DNA from: HGM04593 sp045660825 | Lineage (GTDB): Bacteria; Bacteroidota; Bacteroidia; Bacteroidales; Bacteroidaceae | NCBI GenBank assembly: GCA_045660825.1 | Contig: JAZREN010000008.1 | Span: forward strand, 1-64,000 | Direction: 5' to 3' | Length of the DNA: 64,000 nucleotides | Shown: piece by piece, positions 26,617 to 34,405 of the stretch | Layout: every line of letters starts with the position of its first letter | Numbering within the stretch: position 1 is the first letter of the stretch | Notes under the pieces: model-generated | What the model saw: only the letters and a program-made list of their open reading frames with translations | Database searches by the model: none | Told to the model about the DNA's origin: nothing | Program-made: the position numbers and the translations under genes

Positions 26617-26737
26617 AATAGTTATAAATTTTAATATATAATAAAACGCACCGCCATATCCCTTCGCCGGCATGCGTTGCCGATGCAGGTGAATATTGCA
26701 ATGCGTGAAACTCCAGTAAAAAACTGTTCTTGCAGTC

Positions 26738-27028
26738 CTATGCCTTCAGGGTGTCATCTACCAGACGTGTGAGCTCAGCAATCTTGCGTCTCATCTCGTC
26801 CGATGTAATCCCGTCTGAACCACTCACGGCGTGGAATGCAATGTCAAGTGCGACCATGGTCATCACTCTCACGCCTCCTTCGCCCGAAAAGAGGTCTTTA
26901 TATCTTGACAGTGTATCGTTGACAATTCTTGCAGCTTGCCTGAATGATGGCTCCTGGCTCGCCATTATTGTCAGCGGGTACGATGTACCGTCTATTATAA
27001 GGTTAATTCCCAGTTCTCTATCTTCCAT
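26738..27028 (-). CDS. zapA: Cell division protein ZapA
   Basis: This 96-residue protein promotes FtsZ filament bundling at the division site. GINLIIDGTSYPLTI is the N-terminal beta-strand region of the ZapA family, and the long C-terminal helix (VMTMVALDIAFHAVSG...MRRKIAELTRLVDDTL) forms the dimerising coiled coil. It lies 7 bp after a coiled-coil gene and immediately beyond the tubulin-like locus, with rny downstream. The zapA-rny order is common in Bacteroidetes. Confidence 0.88.
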   Translation of the reverse strand: MEDRELGINLIIDGTSYPLTIMASQEPSFRQAARIVNDTLSRYKDLFSGEGGVRVMTMVALDIAFHAVSGSDGITSDEMRRKIAELTRLVDDTLKA

Positions 27029-27035
27029 ATGCAGT

Positions 27036-27338
27036 TTATTCCGGCTGTTTCTTTAGCGACTCAATGCATCGGTCGATTTCACGCACCAGCCTCGATATCC
27101 TCTCCTTTGCGTTCTCAATTCCACTTTCGCTAAGGCTGATTATCTTGGCTTGTTTAAGGTTGTTGTAGCTGCTCTCGAGCGCAGCGCAATGCTTTTGCAA
27201 CTCAATGAGGGTGTTCTCCTTCTCCTCAATTGTGCGCGACAACTCCTGGTTGTGCTCCTTCAACTGCTTGTGCTCATACACAAGGCGGCGGAGCTTCTCC
27301 TCTAAAGATGTCATTGCATTTCTGTCTTGCTCGGTCAT
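27036..27338 (-). CDS. Short coiled-coil protein upstream of zapA (ZapB-like position)
   Basis: This 100-residue protein is coiled coil almost throughout: LEEKLRRLVYEHKQLKEHNQ, then ELSRTIEEKENTLIELQKHC and a final ISRLVREIDRCIESLKK. No other domain is seen. Its position 7 bp before zapA suggests a division-site partner analogous to ZapB, but sequence alone cannot confirm that. Two starts are possible, ATG 27338 and ATG 27314 (MTSLEEK). A -7 box TAAATTTG lies on the minus strand at 27396-27389. Confidence 0.7.
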   Translation of the reverse strand: MTEQDRNAMTSLEEKLRRLVYEHKQLKEHNQELSRTIEEKENTLIELQKHCAALESSYNNLKQAKIISLSESGIENAKERISRLVREIDRCIESLKKQPE

Positions 27339-27480
27339 GGTACAACAAACTTTTCACAAACAAAAGTGTTCTGTTTTGTGATTTCCCGCAAATTTAGAAG
27401 AATTTTGCGAAATGTAAAAGATTTAGTGCTTTTTTTGTCGGTGAATATGGTTTTTTCTCCTTCCGTTCACCGTTTTGCAC

Positions 27481-28347
27481 TCATTTGTTCTGCAGGAATA
27501 TCTCGAACTCCTCTTTCCATGTGTCGGTCAGGCCCACACACCATGCCGTGAACTCGTCAATCCTCAGGTTGTTGATGTCATAGTCGAACCTGTGCATGAT
27601 GTCATTGCTATAGCGCTTCTTCGCCTCCTGCTCAACAATCTTGGGTTTACGGAATGTCTCGTACAAATCTTCGGCACCAAAGCAGTGAAGCACCTCGTGT
27701 GCAATCCCAAAAGCACCATGTGGTGTTCCATTTTCGTAGCACTCATATACTACGCAACTCTCAGTGAAAAAATCGATGTGATATTCTGGTGAGTAAGCGA
27801 CTGCATATGAGCGTCCTCTGCCCTGTGCAAAAACCACAATAACACAATTATCGCACTTCTCGTTCTTCTTGAACCACTCATAGAACTGCCCAATGTTCTT
27901 GTATCCGACAGCCGCAAGCGCCTTGTGCGCCACACGGCTATCCTCCTTACCGCTTCCATACCCGGGTGCAACAGCCATCTTGATGGTCTTGTCAAGTCCG
28001 TAGGTACCATATTTGAAACTTACGTTCTTTCCATAACGTGCAGCCTCCCTGCTTATCCAGCCCGCAGCCTTGTAAAGCTCGTTCAACCGTTTCTCCTTTA
28101 CGGTTCTATCCCAATACTTGTCACCTGCAAAAACGGCAAGCACATATATGCTCCCTGACAAACTTTTTGCCGAGCCTGCATTGTATCTCTTGTGCTTTGG
28201 ACGGGGTGGTGTGGTAATAGAGTGTTGTCCTCTGGACGTAGTATGCTCCTTTTTCTGCTGCGGTGTTGCAGTCATGCTGTTTGTTGTGCAGCTACCTTTT
28301 CCCGATTTCCCGCAAAAAAACTCTTTTAACCGGCTGAATATTGACAT
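27481..28347 (-). CDS. HExxH metalloprotease-like protein of the tubulin-like locus
   Basis: This is a 288-residue soluble protein with no signal peptide. Residues 1-65 are low-complexity and basic. A globular domain (about 66-285) contains AHEVLHCFGAEDLY at 216-229, a zinc-metalloprotease HExxH (His217, Glu218, His221) followed by FGAxDLY, as in M6-like and metzincin-like enzymes, where the Asp226 may be the third ligand. SYAVAYSPEYHIDFF and a later DIMHRFDYD resemble the strand and met-turn regions. The family is not one I can name. It lies 39 bp after the second tubulin-like gene and is the last gene of the locus. Proteolytic activity is inferred; a substrate within the locus is possible. 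Confidence 0.6.
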   Translation of the reverse strand: MSIFSRLKEFFCGKSGKGSCTTNSMTATPQQKKEHTTSRGQHSITTPPRPKHKRYNAGSAKSLSGSIYVLAVFAGDKYWDRTVKEKRLNELYKAAGWISREAARYGKNVSFKYGTYGLDKTIKMAVAPGYGSGKEDSRVAHKALAAVGYKNIGQFYEWFKKNEKCDNCVIVVFAQGRGRSYAVAYSPEYHIDFFTESCVVYECYENGTPHGAFGIAHEVLHCFGAEDLYETFRKPKIVEQEAKKRYSNDIMHRFDYDINNLRIDEFTAWCVGLTDTWKEEFEIFLQNK

Positions 28348-28386
28348 GGGTGTTTGTGTTTATGTGTTTGGTTGTCTTCTGAATCC

Positions 28387-30720
28387 TCATGGAAGCTCAG
28401 GCTTTAGCTTGAAATCCTTCTTTCTCATTTCCTCAAAGAGAGTCTTGTCAAAGTGTGGATTACAACACATACCATTCATAGAACTTCTAACCTCTCTCTC
28501 GTATGCATCCTGAAGTCTTTCATCCAATGAATCAATGCAATAGGGGATAATGGCAACATCTTTTCTTGTTACGAACATCTTTTGATGAAGTTGTCCATAA
28601 TTGTGTTGTACAAAATCGGCCATAGTGTTTCTTGGTAAAGAATATTCAAGACGATTATAGTCTCCTCCATTTCCATAAAAAGAGAATACGTACTTGTGAT
28701 TCATGATTTCACTCGGTTTCATTTCGAAATGAAAGTTCTTTTGTCCACGATCGTTAATCTGTAGCAAAGGGGATGAGAGTCTTATTATTTTATCTCTCAG
28801 TAATTCAAACTCCTCGTCCGACATGTTGTTTATGACATCTGCCAAGCTTTTTTCTATGTACTGCATGGCCTGTGGACGTGATTTTGCGAAATCATTTATA
28901 GCAGGCTTTAGTTCTTGTTCTATGTCCATTCTCAAAAATGGCTTGCCGAGTGTTGCGCAGAATGCAGGTAGATCTACGTCACAGTAATCAACATGCATTT
29001 CAATACGTTCTTTCATGGAAAGGTCATATTCAAACATACTGTCAGGTGCATGCATGCGCTCGTTTGCTGCCATGGTATATTCGTTGCGCAAATTTTCGAG
29101 TGTATGGATGCATCCCTCTATTTCTATTAGTTTGCATTCTGCTTCCCATATTAGTAACTTGTATATCTCCACAGCAATCTCTTGGCGCTTGATTTCATAT
29201 GCAATCTTCAACTTGTTTTTTGCCAGGTTGTTTACATCGTAAAGATGTACTTGTGCTCTATGTGTCCGAAACCTGTACAGAATATTGTTGCGACTATTTT
29301 CATAGTCAGTCATCGCCATCTTGAGAAACCATGACTTTTTTTCAAATTCATTGTTTCGTAAATCTGTTGCTTCGGTTTCATTTTTTTGGATTAAGTTTCT
29401 CAAAATGGATATTAGAGACTCAAGGAACAGCCTTGTTTCGGCAACTTTGCCCTCACGTTGCAACTCTTCAATTTTAAGCCCAAACAGATGGGTATATTCC
29501 TCTCTAAGTGATGCAATGGTTTCTCCTGTATTGATTTCGTGTAGATTGTTAATGTAGTGGTTGATTATATTATTTGTTACATCAAAAGTGTCGTATATGT
29601 TTGTTACAGGTTCTCTTAGCTTAAGGATACGTGATGATTCAAATATACGCTCAACGAGCAAATCGTCATGCAAACCGATATCTCTTATCCATTCCATTGT
29701 TGCATCCTGCGGGTTGTCACTTTGCTGGAGCATCTTTTCAATCAACTTAACAGCATATCTTTTCGCATATAAATCGGCCAACTCTTCGCCTTTGTATACT
29801 ACCTGGCATGCGCCAAATGATTGTACCCAACCTATCTTGTTAAGTATATTATACCTACCGTCAAACCACTCAGCCCCTAATCCTGTGCTCTGCGTATTTA
29901 AATTATCTGCGAAAAGGTAAACAGCAATGTTCTCGCAAAGGGTATCAATTTGGTTTACAATCACTCCATTGGGAGTACTGTTGTCAATTACAAAGAATTC
30001 GTCAAACAATGGTCTTGTAAAAGTGCGGGTTGCGCCATTGATTTCAAATGTAATAGGGTTGCCCATGCTAGCTGACATCAGATAGTCCAAGTCCATGATT
30101 GCGGAGTAAGCATTTTCGCGAACTCGTCTTACTTGGTTACCCATTGGGTCAATTGCGCGGAATATGCCATGCATGACACCATGCCCTATTATGTTGGCGC
30201 GGTTACCAAAGTTGCGTTGAATCATTTCCGCCACATTGATGAACGAACCGGCACCGGTACCACCACACAATGATGTTACAATATGCACTTCAACATTTGC
30301 AGGAGCAACTCCATATATGAAGTTTGTAACCTGTTGCCATCGTGCTTGTAAGGCTTGCTCAATTGTTGCTCTCAGTAATTCTGTGTAGAAACGTCCGGTA
30401 GTTCTATAAGGCGGTGGGTACATTGGGACGTTGCTTTTGAAAAATAGAGAATTGCCTTCAAACATCCAATTGAATGCACCATTTTCTACATGTGCCCTAT
30501 AATAATCGCGCGGATCTCCATTGTAGTTTAGAGGTACAGCATCATCTTCTATTGAGGTTGCAAGGGCTGGCGAAGTGTATGCGCTATAATAATCCAACAC
30601 AAGGAATGCAATATGTGGTGGAATGTTCCCCACGCCATACATGTCTTCATACATCTTTTTTGTGTGTGACACGGCCTTGATTCCAGTTCCTCCCAGTCCA
30701 ATATAGATTGTCGGTTTCAT
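28387..30720 (-). CDS. Tubulin/FtsZ-like protein B (Tubulin_2 type)
   Basis: This 777-residue cytoplasmic protein has a GTPase-like N-terminus: IYIGLGGTGIKAV (residues 5-17) for the first phosphate loop and TSLCGGTGAGSF (149-160) for the tubulin signature GGGTG[AST]G, with C152 replacing the first Gly. REN-AYSAIMDLDYLM, near the predicted core helix, may hold the nucleotide base and catalytic acids, but I cannot align it firmly. From about residue 380 the protein is mostly helical. FtsZ-like proteins of this type have been proposed to polymerise in membrane remodelling. The start is ATG 30720, as the -7 box at 30766-30759 rules out the longer frame. It follows a terminator, so it is a second transcription unit with the metalloprotease gene. 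Its paralogue is at 34406-37339. Confidence 0.82.
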   Translation of the reverse strand: MKPTIYIGLGGTGIKAVSHTKKMYEDMYGVGNIPPHIAFLVLDYYSAYTSPALATSIEDDAVPLNYNGDPRDYYRAHVENGAFNWMFEGNSLFFKSNVPMYPPPYRTTGRFYTELLRATIEQALQARWQQVTNFIYGVAPANVEVHIVTSLCGGTGAGSFINVAEMIQRNFGNRANIIGHGVMHGIFRAIDPMGNQVRRVRENAYSAIMDLDYLMSASMGNPITFEINGATRTFTRPLFDEFFVIDNSTPNGVIVNQIDTLCENIAVYLFADNLNTQSTGLGAEWFDGRYNILNKIGWVQSFGACQVVYKGEELADLYAKRYAVKLIEKMLQQSDNPQDATMEWIRDIGLHDDLLVERIFESSRILKLREPVTNIYDTFDVTNNIINHYINNLHEINTGETIASLREEYTHLFGLKIEELQREGKVAETRLFLESLISILRNLIQKNETEATDLRNNEFEKKSWFLKMAMTDYENSRNNILYRFRTHRAQVHLYDVNNLAKNKLKIAYEIKRQEIAVEIYKLLIWEAECKLIEIEGCIHTLENLRNEYTMAANERMHAPDSMFEYDLSMKERIEMHVDYCDVDLPAFCATLGKPFLRMDIEQELKPAINDFAKSRPQAMQYIEKSLADVINNMSDEEFELLRDKIIRLSSPLLQINDRGQKNFHFEMKPSEIMNHKYVFSFYGNGGDYNRLEYSLPRNTMADFVQHNYGQLHQKMFVTRKDVAIIPYCIDSLDERLQDAYEREVRSSMNGMCCNPHFDKTLFEEMRKKDFKLKPELP

Positions 30721-30758
30721 AATCAGTGTGTTATCGGTGGATAAATGCGTTATAATCA

Positions 30759-30766
30759 CAAATGTA
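30759..30766 (-). promoter_or_regulatory. -7 box for the second tubulin-like unit
   Basis: TACATTTG on the minus strand fits TAnnTTTG, with a weak TTTC about 21 nt upstream. Transcription would start near 30755, which excludes the in-frame ATG at 30759 and supports ATG 30720. Confidence 0.55.
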
Positions 30767-30816
30767 TGATTATTTTATAGAAAAAAGAAATGTTTCCCTG
30801 GAATTTGGGTACAACA

Positions 30817-30847
30817 AAAGGGACTGACTTGAAAAGCCAGTCCCTTT
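30817..30847 (-). terminator. Terminator after the papain-like gene
   Basis: AAAGGGACTG (30817-30826) pairs with CAGTCCCTTT (30838-30847); TTTTGTTG follows on the minus strand. It sits between the papain-like gene and the second tubulin-like gene and divides the locus into two units. Confidence 0.8.
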
Positions 30848-30896
30848 GATGTTGTTGCGTCTATCAGTTTACAAACATTGCGCATTTATGTACTTT

Positions 30897-33800
30897 TCAT
30901 TTCTTTTTGGCTACTGTTGCATTCTTAAATGCAACAATCTCGCTATACTTGAGCAAGCGTACATTTACTAATTGCATTCGGTATTTGTTTGTCGACTCTA
31001 TCAATGTGGTACCAGGAGCCAATTTATCCAATACGTCGTGTCGGTAATTTTCCAAATCAGGCGCGATAGCAGCTTTGGCATCCTGTTTCAATGTTTCAAC
31101 GTATGCAAACAGGTTAGAGTTTCTTTGCAAATCGCTTATTATGTCGTAATCGACTTTTATGGCAATGTCGCTATATGTATTCTTGACCATATGCTCTGTT
31201 ACTGAGAATCCCTTGCGTTCCAAATGCTCCTGCAACTTGGTGATAATCTTGTTGCGTAGCTGCAGCTTGAAGTTTGCAAGGAACTCAGCGTCTATTGCAA
31301 ACTTATCTATTTCTTCGCACAAGTCAACATCGCACTCACCGCTGTTCTTTAGAGTATTGTTGAAATATTTATCAAGAATATCCTCCGACAAAAGTGATAC
31401 GTTGGAGAATGTTGAAGCAAGACTAATCTTGTTGCTGTCCTGTTCAACTTCCTTGTACCATACTCTCAAATTGTTTATCAGTGATATGATACTGTTGTAC
31501 ATCTTCAACAATTTCTCTTGCATGGTTGTAAGGTTTGTTATTACTGTCCATGCTGCGAATGCTGAGAATTTAAGTGTCTTTATTGTATTCTTCCTTGTGG
31601 CAATCTCTCCCTCATTTCTCTCAATCTTTACTTTTAATTCATCGCGCTCTTCTCTCCAGACCTTCCATTTTGAATTTTGTCTGTAGACGATGATACCGAT
31701 TATTGCTGCGGAAATGAGTATCATTACCCACCAACTCAACTGGATGGTACCACCATTTTCAGCATCCAAAAATTTAACAACCTTCTCCAAGAAACCACCT
31801 ATTTTGTCATTGCTGATTGCGCTGAGCAGGTTGTCCTTGGCATTATTATGTATATTTACCAGCCACTTATTCAAATATATGCCGCCAACGAATGTGAGAA
31901 TGACAAAGGCAATCATCTTGATGATGGCTATCAAATTGGATTTGTTAAGCTCTTTCTTAATTTCCTCAAGTCTTTTTTCTGCCTCCTTGTTCTCCTCTTC
32001 GCGCTTGGCTATCTCATTATTATGGAATTCAGTATTAGCGTTGACGAATCTTCTGTTATCATTTGAATTGGCGAACTTGATTTTCAATGCTTCAAAGTAT
32101 GCCTGCCATTCATCTCTTTGCTTCTTATATAGGCAAAGAGCATGCTTCTCGTTATCAAGTGCAGCCTTTGTAATGTAATAACGGATAAGGATGTCGTCAC
32201 TATCAATCTTTAATGACGGGATTTCACGTAACTCAGGCATTTTGGTTTGGAGTGAATCCACCTCTGTTATAATTGCTGCAAATCTGAACAACTCGGGGTT
32301 GTTGATATATGCATATGGTATGTAGCAATATCCTTTGTCGCCCCAATCCTCGCCCCAAGAGTTGCGGACAAGGAACATGTTCAATTGGTCGCTGAAACCT
32401 ACAATAGCCATGGCATGGTGTCCATGCTTTATTTGTTTTTCTGGATTGTCGGCGTTTGCTTTTGTTTCTTCGATTTCCTCCTGTGAGGGGAGTGGAATAT
32501 ATGCTCCAGCTTCAAAGAAACTTGGGAACAATGCAAAGCTACCGGCAACGGGGTAACCGTCCGACAGAGCCGATTTGATTGCGTCTGAATTAAGCTTGAC
32601 ACTCAATGCTTTTCTGAGCTTTCTCTTTCCTGCATCCTCATATGCTTCGTCCGATGGCTTTTGGGTGTATATCTCCTCATGGTATGGCCATACTTTTTCC
32701 AGGGCAATACCATATTTGATGAGAGACTCCATTGATGGTTTGTAGCGTGAACCGCTGTCCTCATCTGTGCTCACATCATCGGCCTGATCAAGATGTCTGG
32801 CGTTGTAATACAGGAAGGCTTCGCTAAGGTCGCAATCTTCCTGCTTGCTCACCTTCATCATGTATTCAAAGATAGATGTCAGTGTGAATGCAACGCAGGA
32901 GCCCTGCTGTCCCTGGCTCTTTATACAACTGAAGTTTCCTCTCAAGTCTATACTTTCAACGTTTACTTCATGCTCTTCGTAGCACTCCTGTAGAGGTTCT
33001 TCTTCAACAGATGGAAGCAGACGGAATTTTTTGTCGTCAATGGTAACCTCATTGCTTACAAAGCACTCCTGCGCTCTGCCACTCTCGTCAATGAGCTTTT
33101 CAAGTTCTGAAGAACTCTTTTCAAGTTCGCGTATCTGGCTTGATGAGTTAAGAATTTTCTGATTGATAATCTTCAACTCCTTCAATGGGTTGATGAGTTC
33201 ATCTTCACCATCTTTGTAGAATTTGGCTACGTCCTCAGTAATAAAGAATTCTATAGCCTCGTTGTACAAGTCGCTTAGGTTGATGTTCTCGGAATTGTAC
33301 ACAGCGTTTGCGAACAATTCATAGTCCGATTTCGATAGCAGTGCTGCAAGGATGGCTGCTTTTTCGGTCATGTTCCTTGTTTCCTGAAATTTGGCCGAAA
33401 TGGATTTAAGTATGCCTTCTATCTCCTCTGCAATTTCCTTGTGGCTGCCTTCTGCACAATCGGTCTTGTGCTTGTTGAGGAATGTTGAGAGAATGTTGTC
33501 GCGTCTTCTCAACATTTCATTAGTTGTCTGGAATGTATTGTTTATATCTATCTTCTCGTCATTTACCGATGCGCTGTCTATTGCTGCAAGCGTTGCCTTG
33601 TTGACAAGGTAATTGATAAATAGATATTCACTGAAGTAGAGCGACGAGAAACCAATGCATGTAGCTTCTGCCTCGCTGTTTATCATTGGGAAAATCTCCT
33701 TGTACGATGTTGACATGAGTATTGCCAACTGTGCCAACATGTCTGTGAACTTGGCCTTGTCCATACCAAGCGCCAAGCCGCTTGTTGTGCTGTCGTGTAT

Positions 33801-34397
33801 GAATACTAGGTGGCTCTTCTGTTCAACGAATCCCAATTCGTTACGAATCTTGTCAAATTTGTCAAGATTCTTTGTTGTTGTGGCTTTTGTGTTGTAATCC
33901 TCTTCAATAATCTTGCACATGTCATCACCGAATGTTACGAATGTGACCTCTGTCAGGTTGCTTTTGGAGGATGTCGCGATATTTTTACACAGGTTGCCTA
34001 CAAGACCTATGCTTTCTTCCTTGTACAGTGGGAAGTATATCAAAGTATTTAGTAAGCTTTGTTTTCTGGCATTTTCGACAGTAAGTACACTGTCGAAAAT
34101 ACCAGTAAACAAATTCTCTTTATCATTACTATTGCCCTGTTCAACGTTAGCCCAGGATAAGGCTATGTTGTTGTTCAGACAGTCTATTGTCGTGAATTCA
34201 ACGCTACCTTCTTCTTTACCGTCTTTAACACAAACTTTAAGTTCGCGATAGTTCAAAAGGCCATCTGATTCTGAATCAACCAAGTAGTACTTGTTGAAAT
34301 TCAGTGCCGTTAGGTCATTTTTAAGAAGGTCGTAAACAGTGCCTTCCAACAATGTCTCAAATTCCTTGCCAACGAAGAAATGTACGCAATAGTTCAT
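30897..34397 (-). CDS. Membrane protein with central papain-like (C1) cysteine protease domain
   Basis: This 1166-residue protein has no signal peptide. Residues 1-290 are an unrecognised alpha/beta region, 300-445 a helical/coiled-coil part. Residues about 485-715 are a papain-type C1 protease with all catalytic residues: Gln495 and Cys501 in SQGQQGSCVAF (spaced as papain Gln19/Cys25), His661 in GHHAMAIVGF, and Asn679 in RNSWGEDWGDKGYCY. A charged helical stretch is followed by two membrane helices at 822-842 and 888-905, separated by about 45 residues, and a long C-terminal helical tail. With the N-terminus cytoplasmic, the protease would be in the cytoplasm and the 45-residue loop outside (inference). 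It is encoded 8 bp after tubulin-like A, so the pair is coupled. Confidence 0.82.
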   Translation of the reverse strand: MNYCVHFFVGKEFETLLEGTVYDLLKNDLTALNFNKYYLVDSESDGLLNYRELKVCVKDGKEEGSVEFTTIDCLNNNIALSWANVEQGNSNDKENLFTGIFDSVLTVENARKQSLLNTLIYFPLYKEESIGLVGNLCKNIATSSKSNLTEVTFVTFGDDMCKIIEEDYNTKATTTKNLDKFDKIRNELGFVEQKSHLVFIHDSTTSGLALGMDKAKFTDMLAQLAILMSTSYKEIFPMINSEAEATCIGFSSLYFSEYLFINYLVNKATLAAIDSASVNDEKIDINNTFQTTNEMLRRRDNILSTFLNKHKTDCAEGSHKEIAEEIEGILKSISAKFQETRNMTEKAAILAALLSKSDYELFANAVYNSENINLSDLYNEAIEFFITEDVAKFYKDGEDELINPLKELKIINQKILNSSSQIRELEKSSSELEKLIDESGRAQECFVSNEVTIDDKKFRLLPSVEEEPLQECYEEHEVNVESIDLRGNFSCIKSQGQQGSCVAFTLTSIFEYMMKVSKQEDCDLSEAFLYYNARHLDQADDVSTDEDSGSRYKPSMESLIKYGIALEKVWPYHEEIYTQKPSDEAYEDAGKRKLRKALSVKLNSDAIKSALSDGYPVAGSFALFPSFFEAGAYIPLPSQEEIEETKANADNPEKQIKHGHHAMAIVGFSDQLNMFLVRNSWGEDWGDKGYCYIPYAYINNPELFRFAAIITEVDSLQTKMPELREIPSLKIDSDDILIRYYITKAALDNEKHALCLYKKQRDEWQAYFEALKIKFANSNDNRRFVNANTEFHNNEIAKREEENKEAEKRLEEIKKELNKSNLIAIIKMIAFVILTFVGGIYLNKWLVNIHNNAKDNLLSAISNDKIGGFLEKVVKFLDAENGGTIQLSWWVMILISAAIIGIIVYRQNSKWKVWREERDELKVKIERNEGEIATRKNTIKTLKFSAFAAWTVITNLTTMQEKLLKMYNSIISLINNLRVWYKEVEQDSNKISLASTFSNVSLLSEDILDKYFNNTLKNSGECDVDLCEEIDKFAIDAEFLANFKLQLRNKIITKLQEHLERKGFSVTEHMVKNTYSDIAIKVDYDIISDLQRNSNLFAYVETLKQDAKAAIAPDLENYRHDVLDKLAPGTTLIESTNKYRMQLVNVRLLKYSEIVAFKNATVAKKK

Positions 34398-34405
34398 TTT
34401 ATCAA

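Noticed and set aside
27339..27480. Terminator after the metalloprotease gene
   Set aside because: CGGTGAA/TTCACCG arms exist near 27440-27476, but the T-run is on the plus-strand side, so termination of the minus-strand locus here is not supported.
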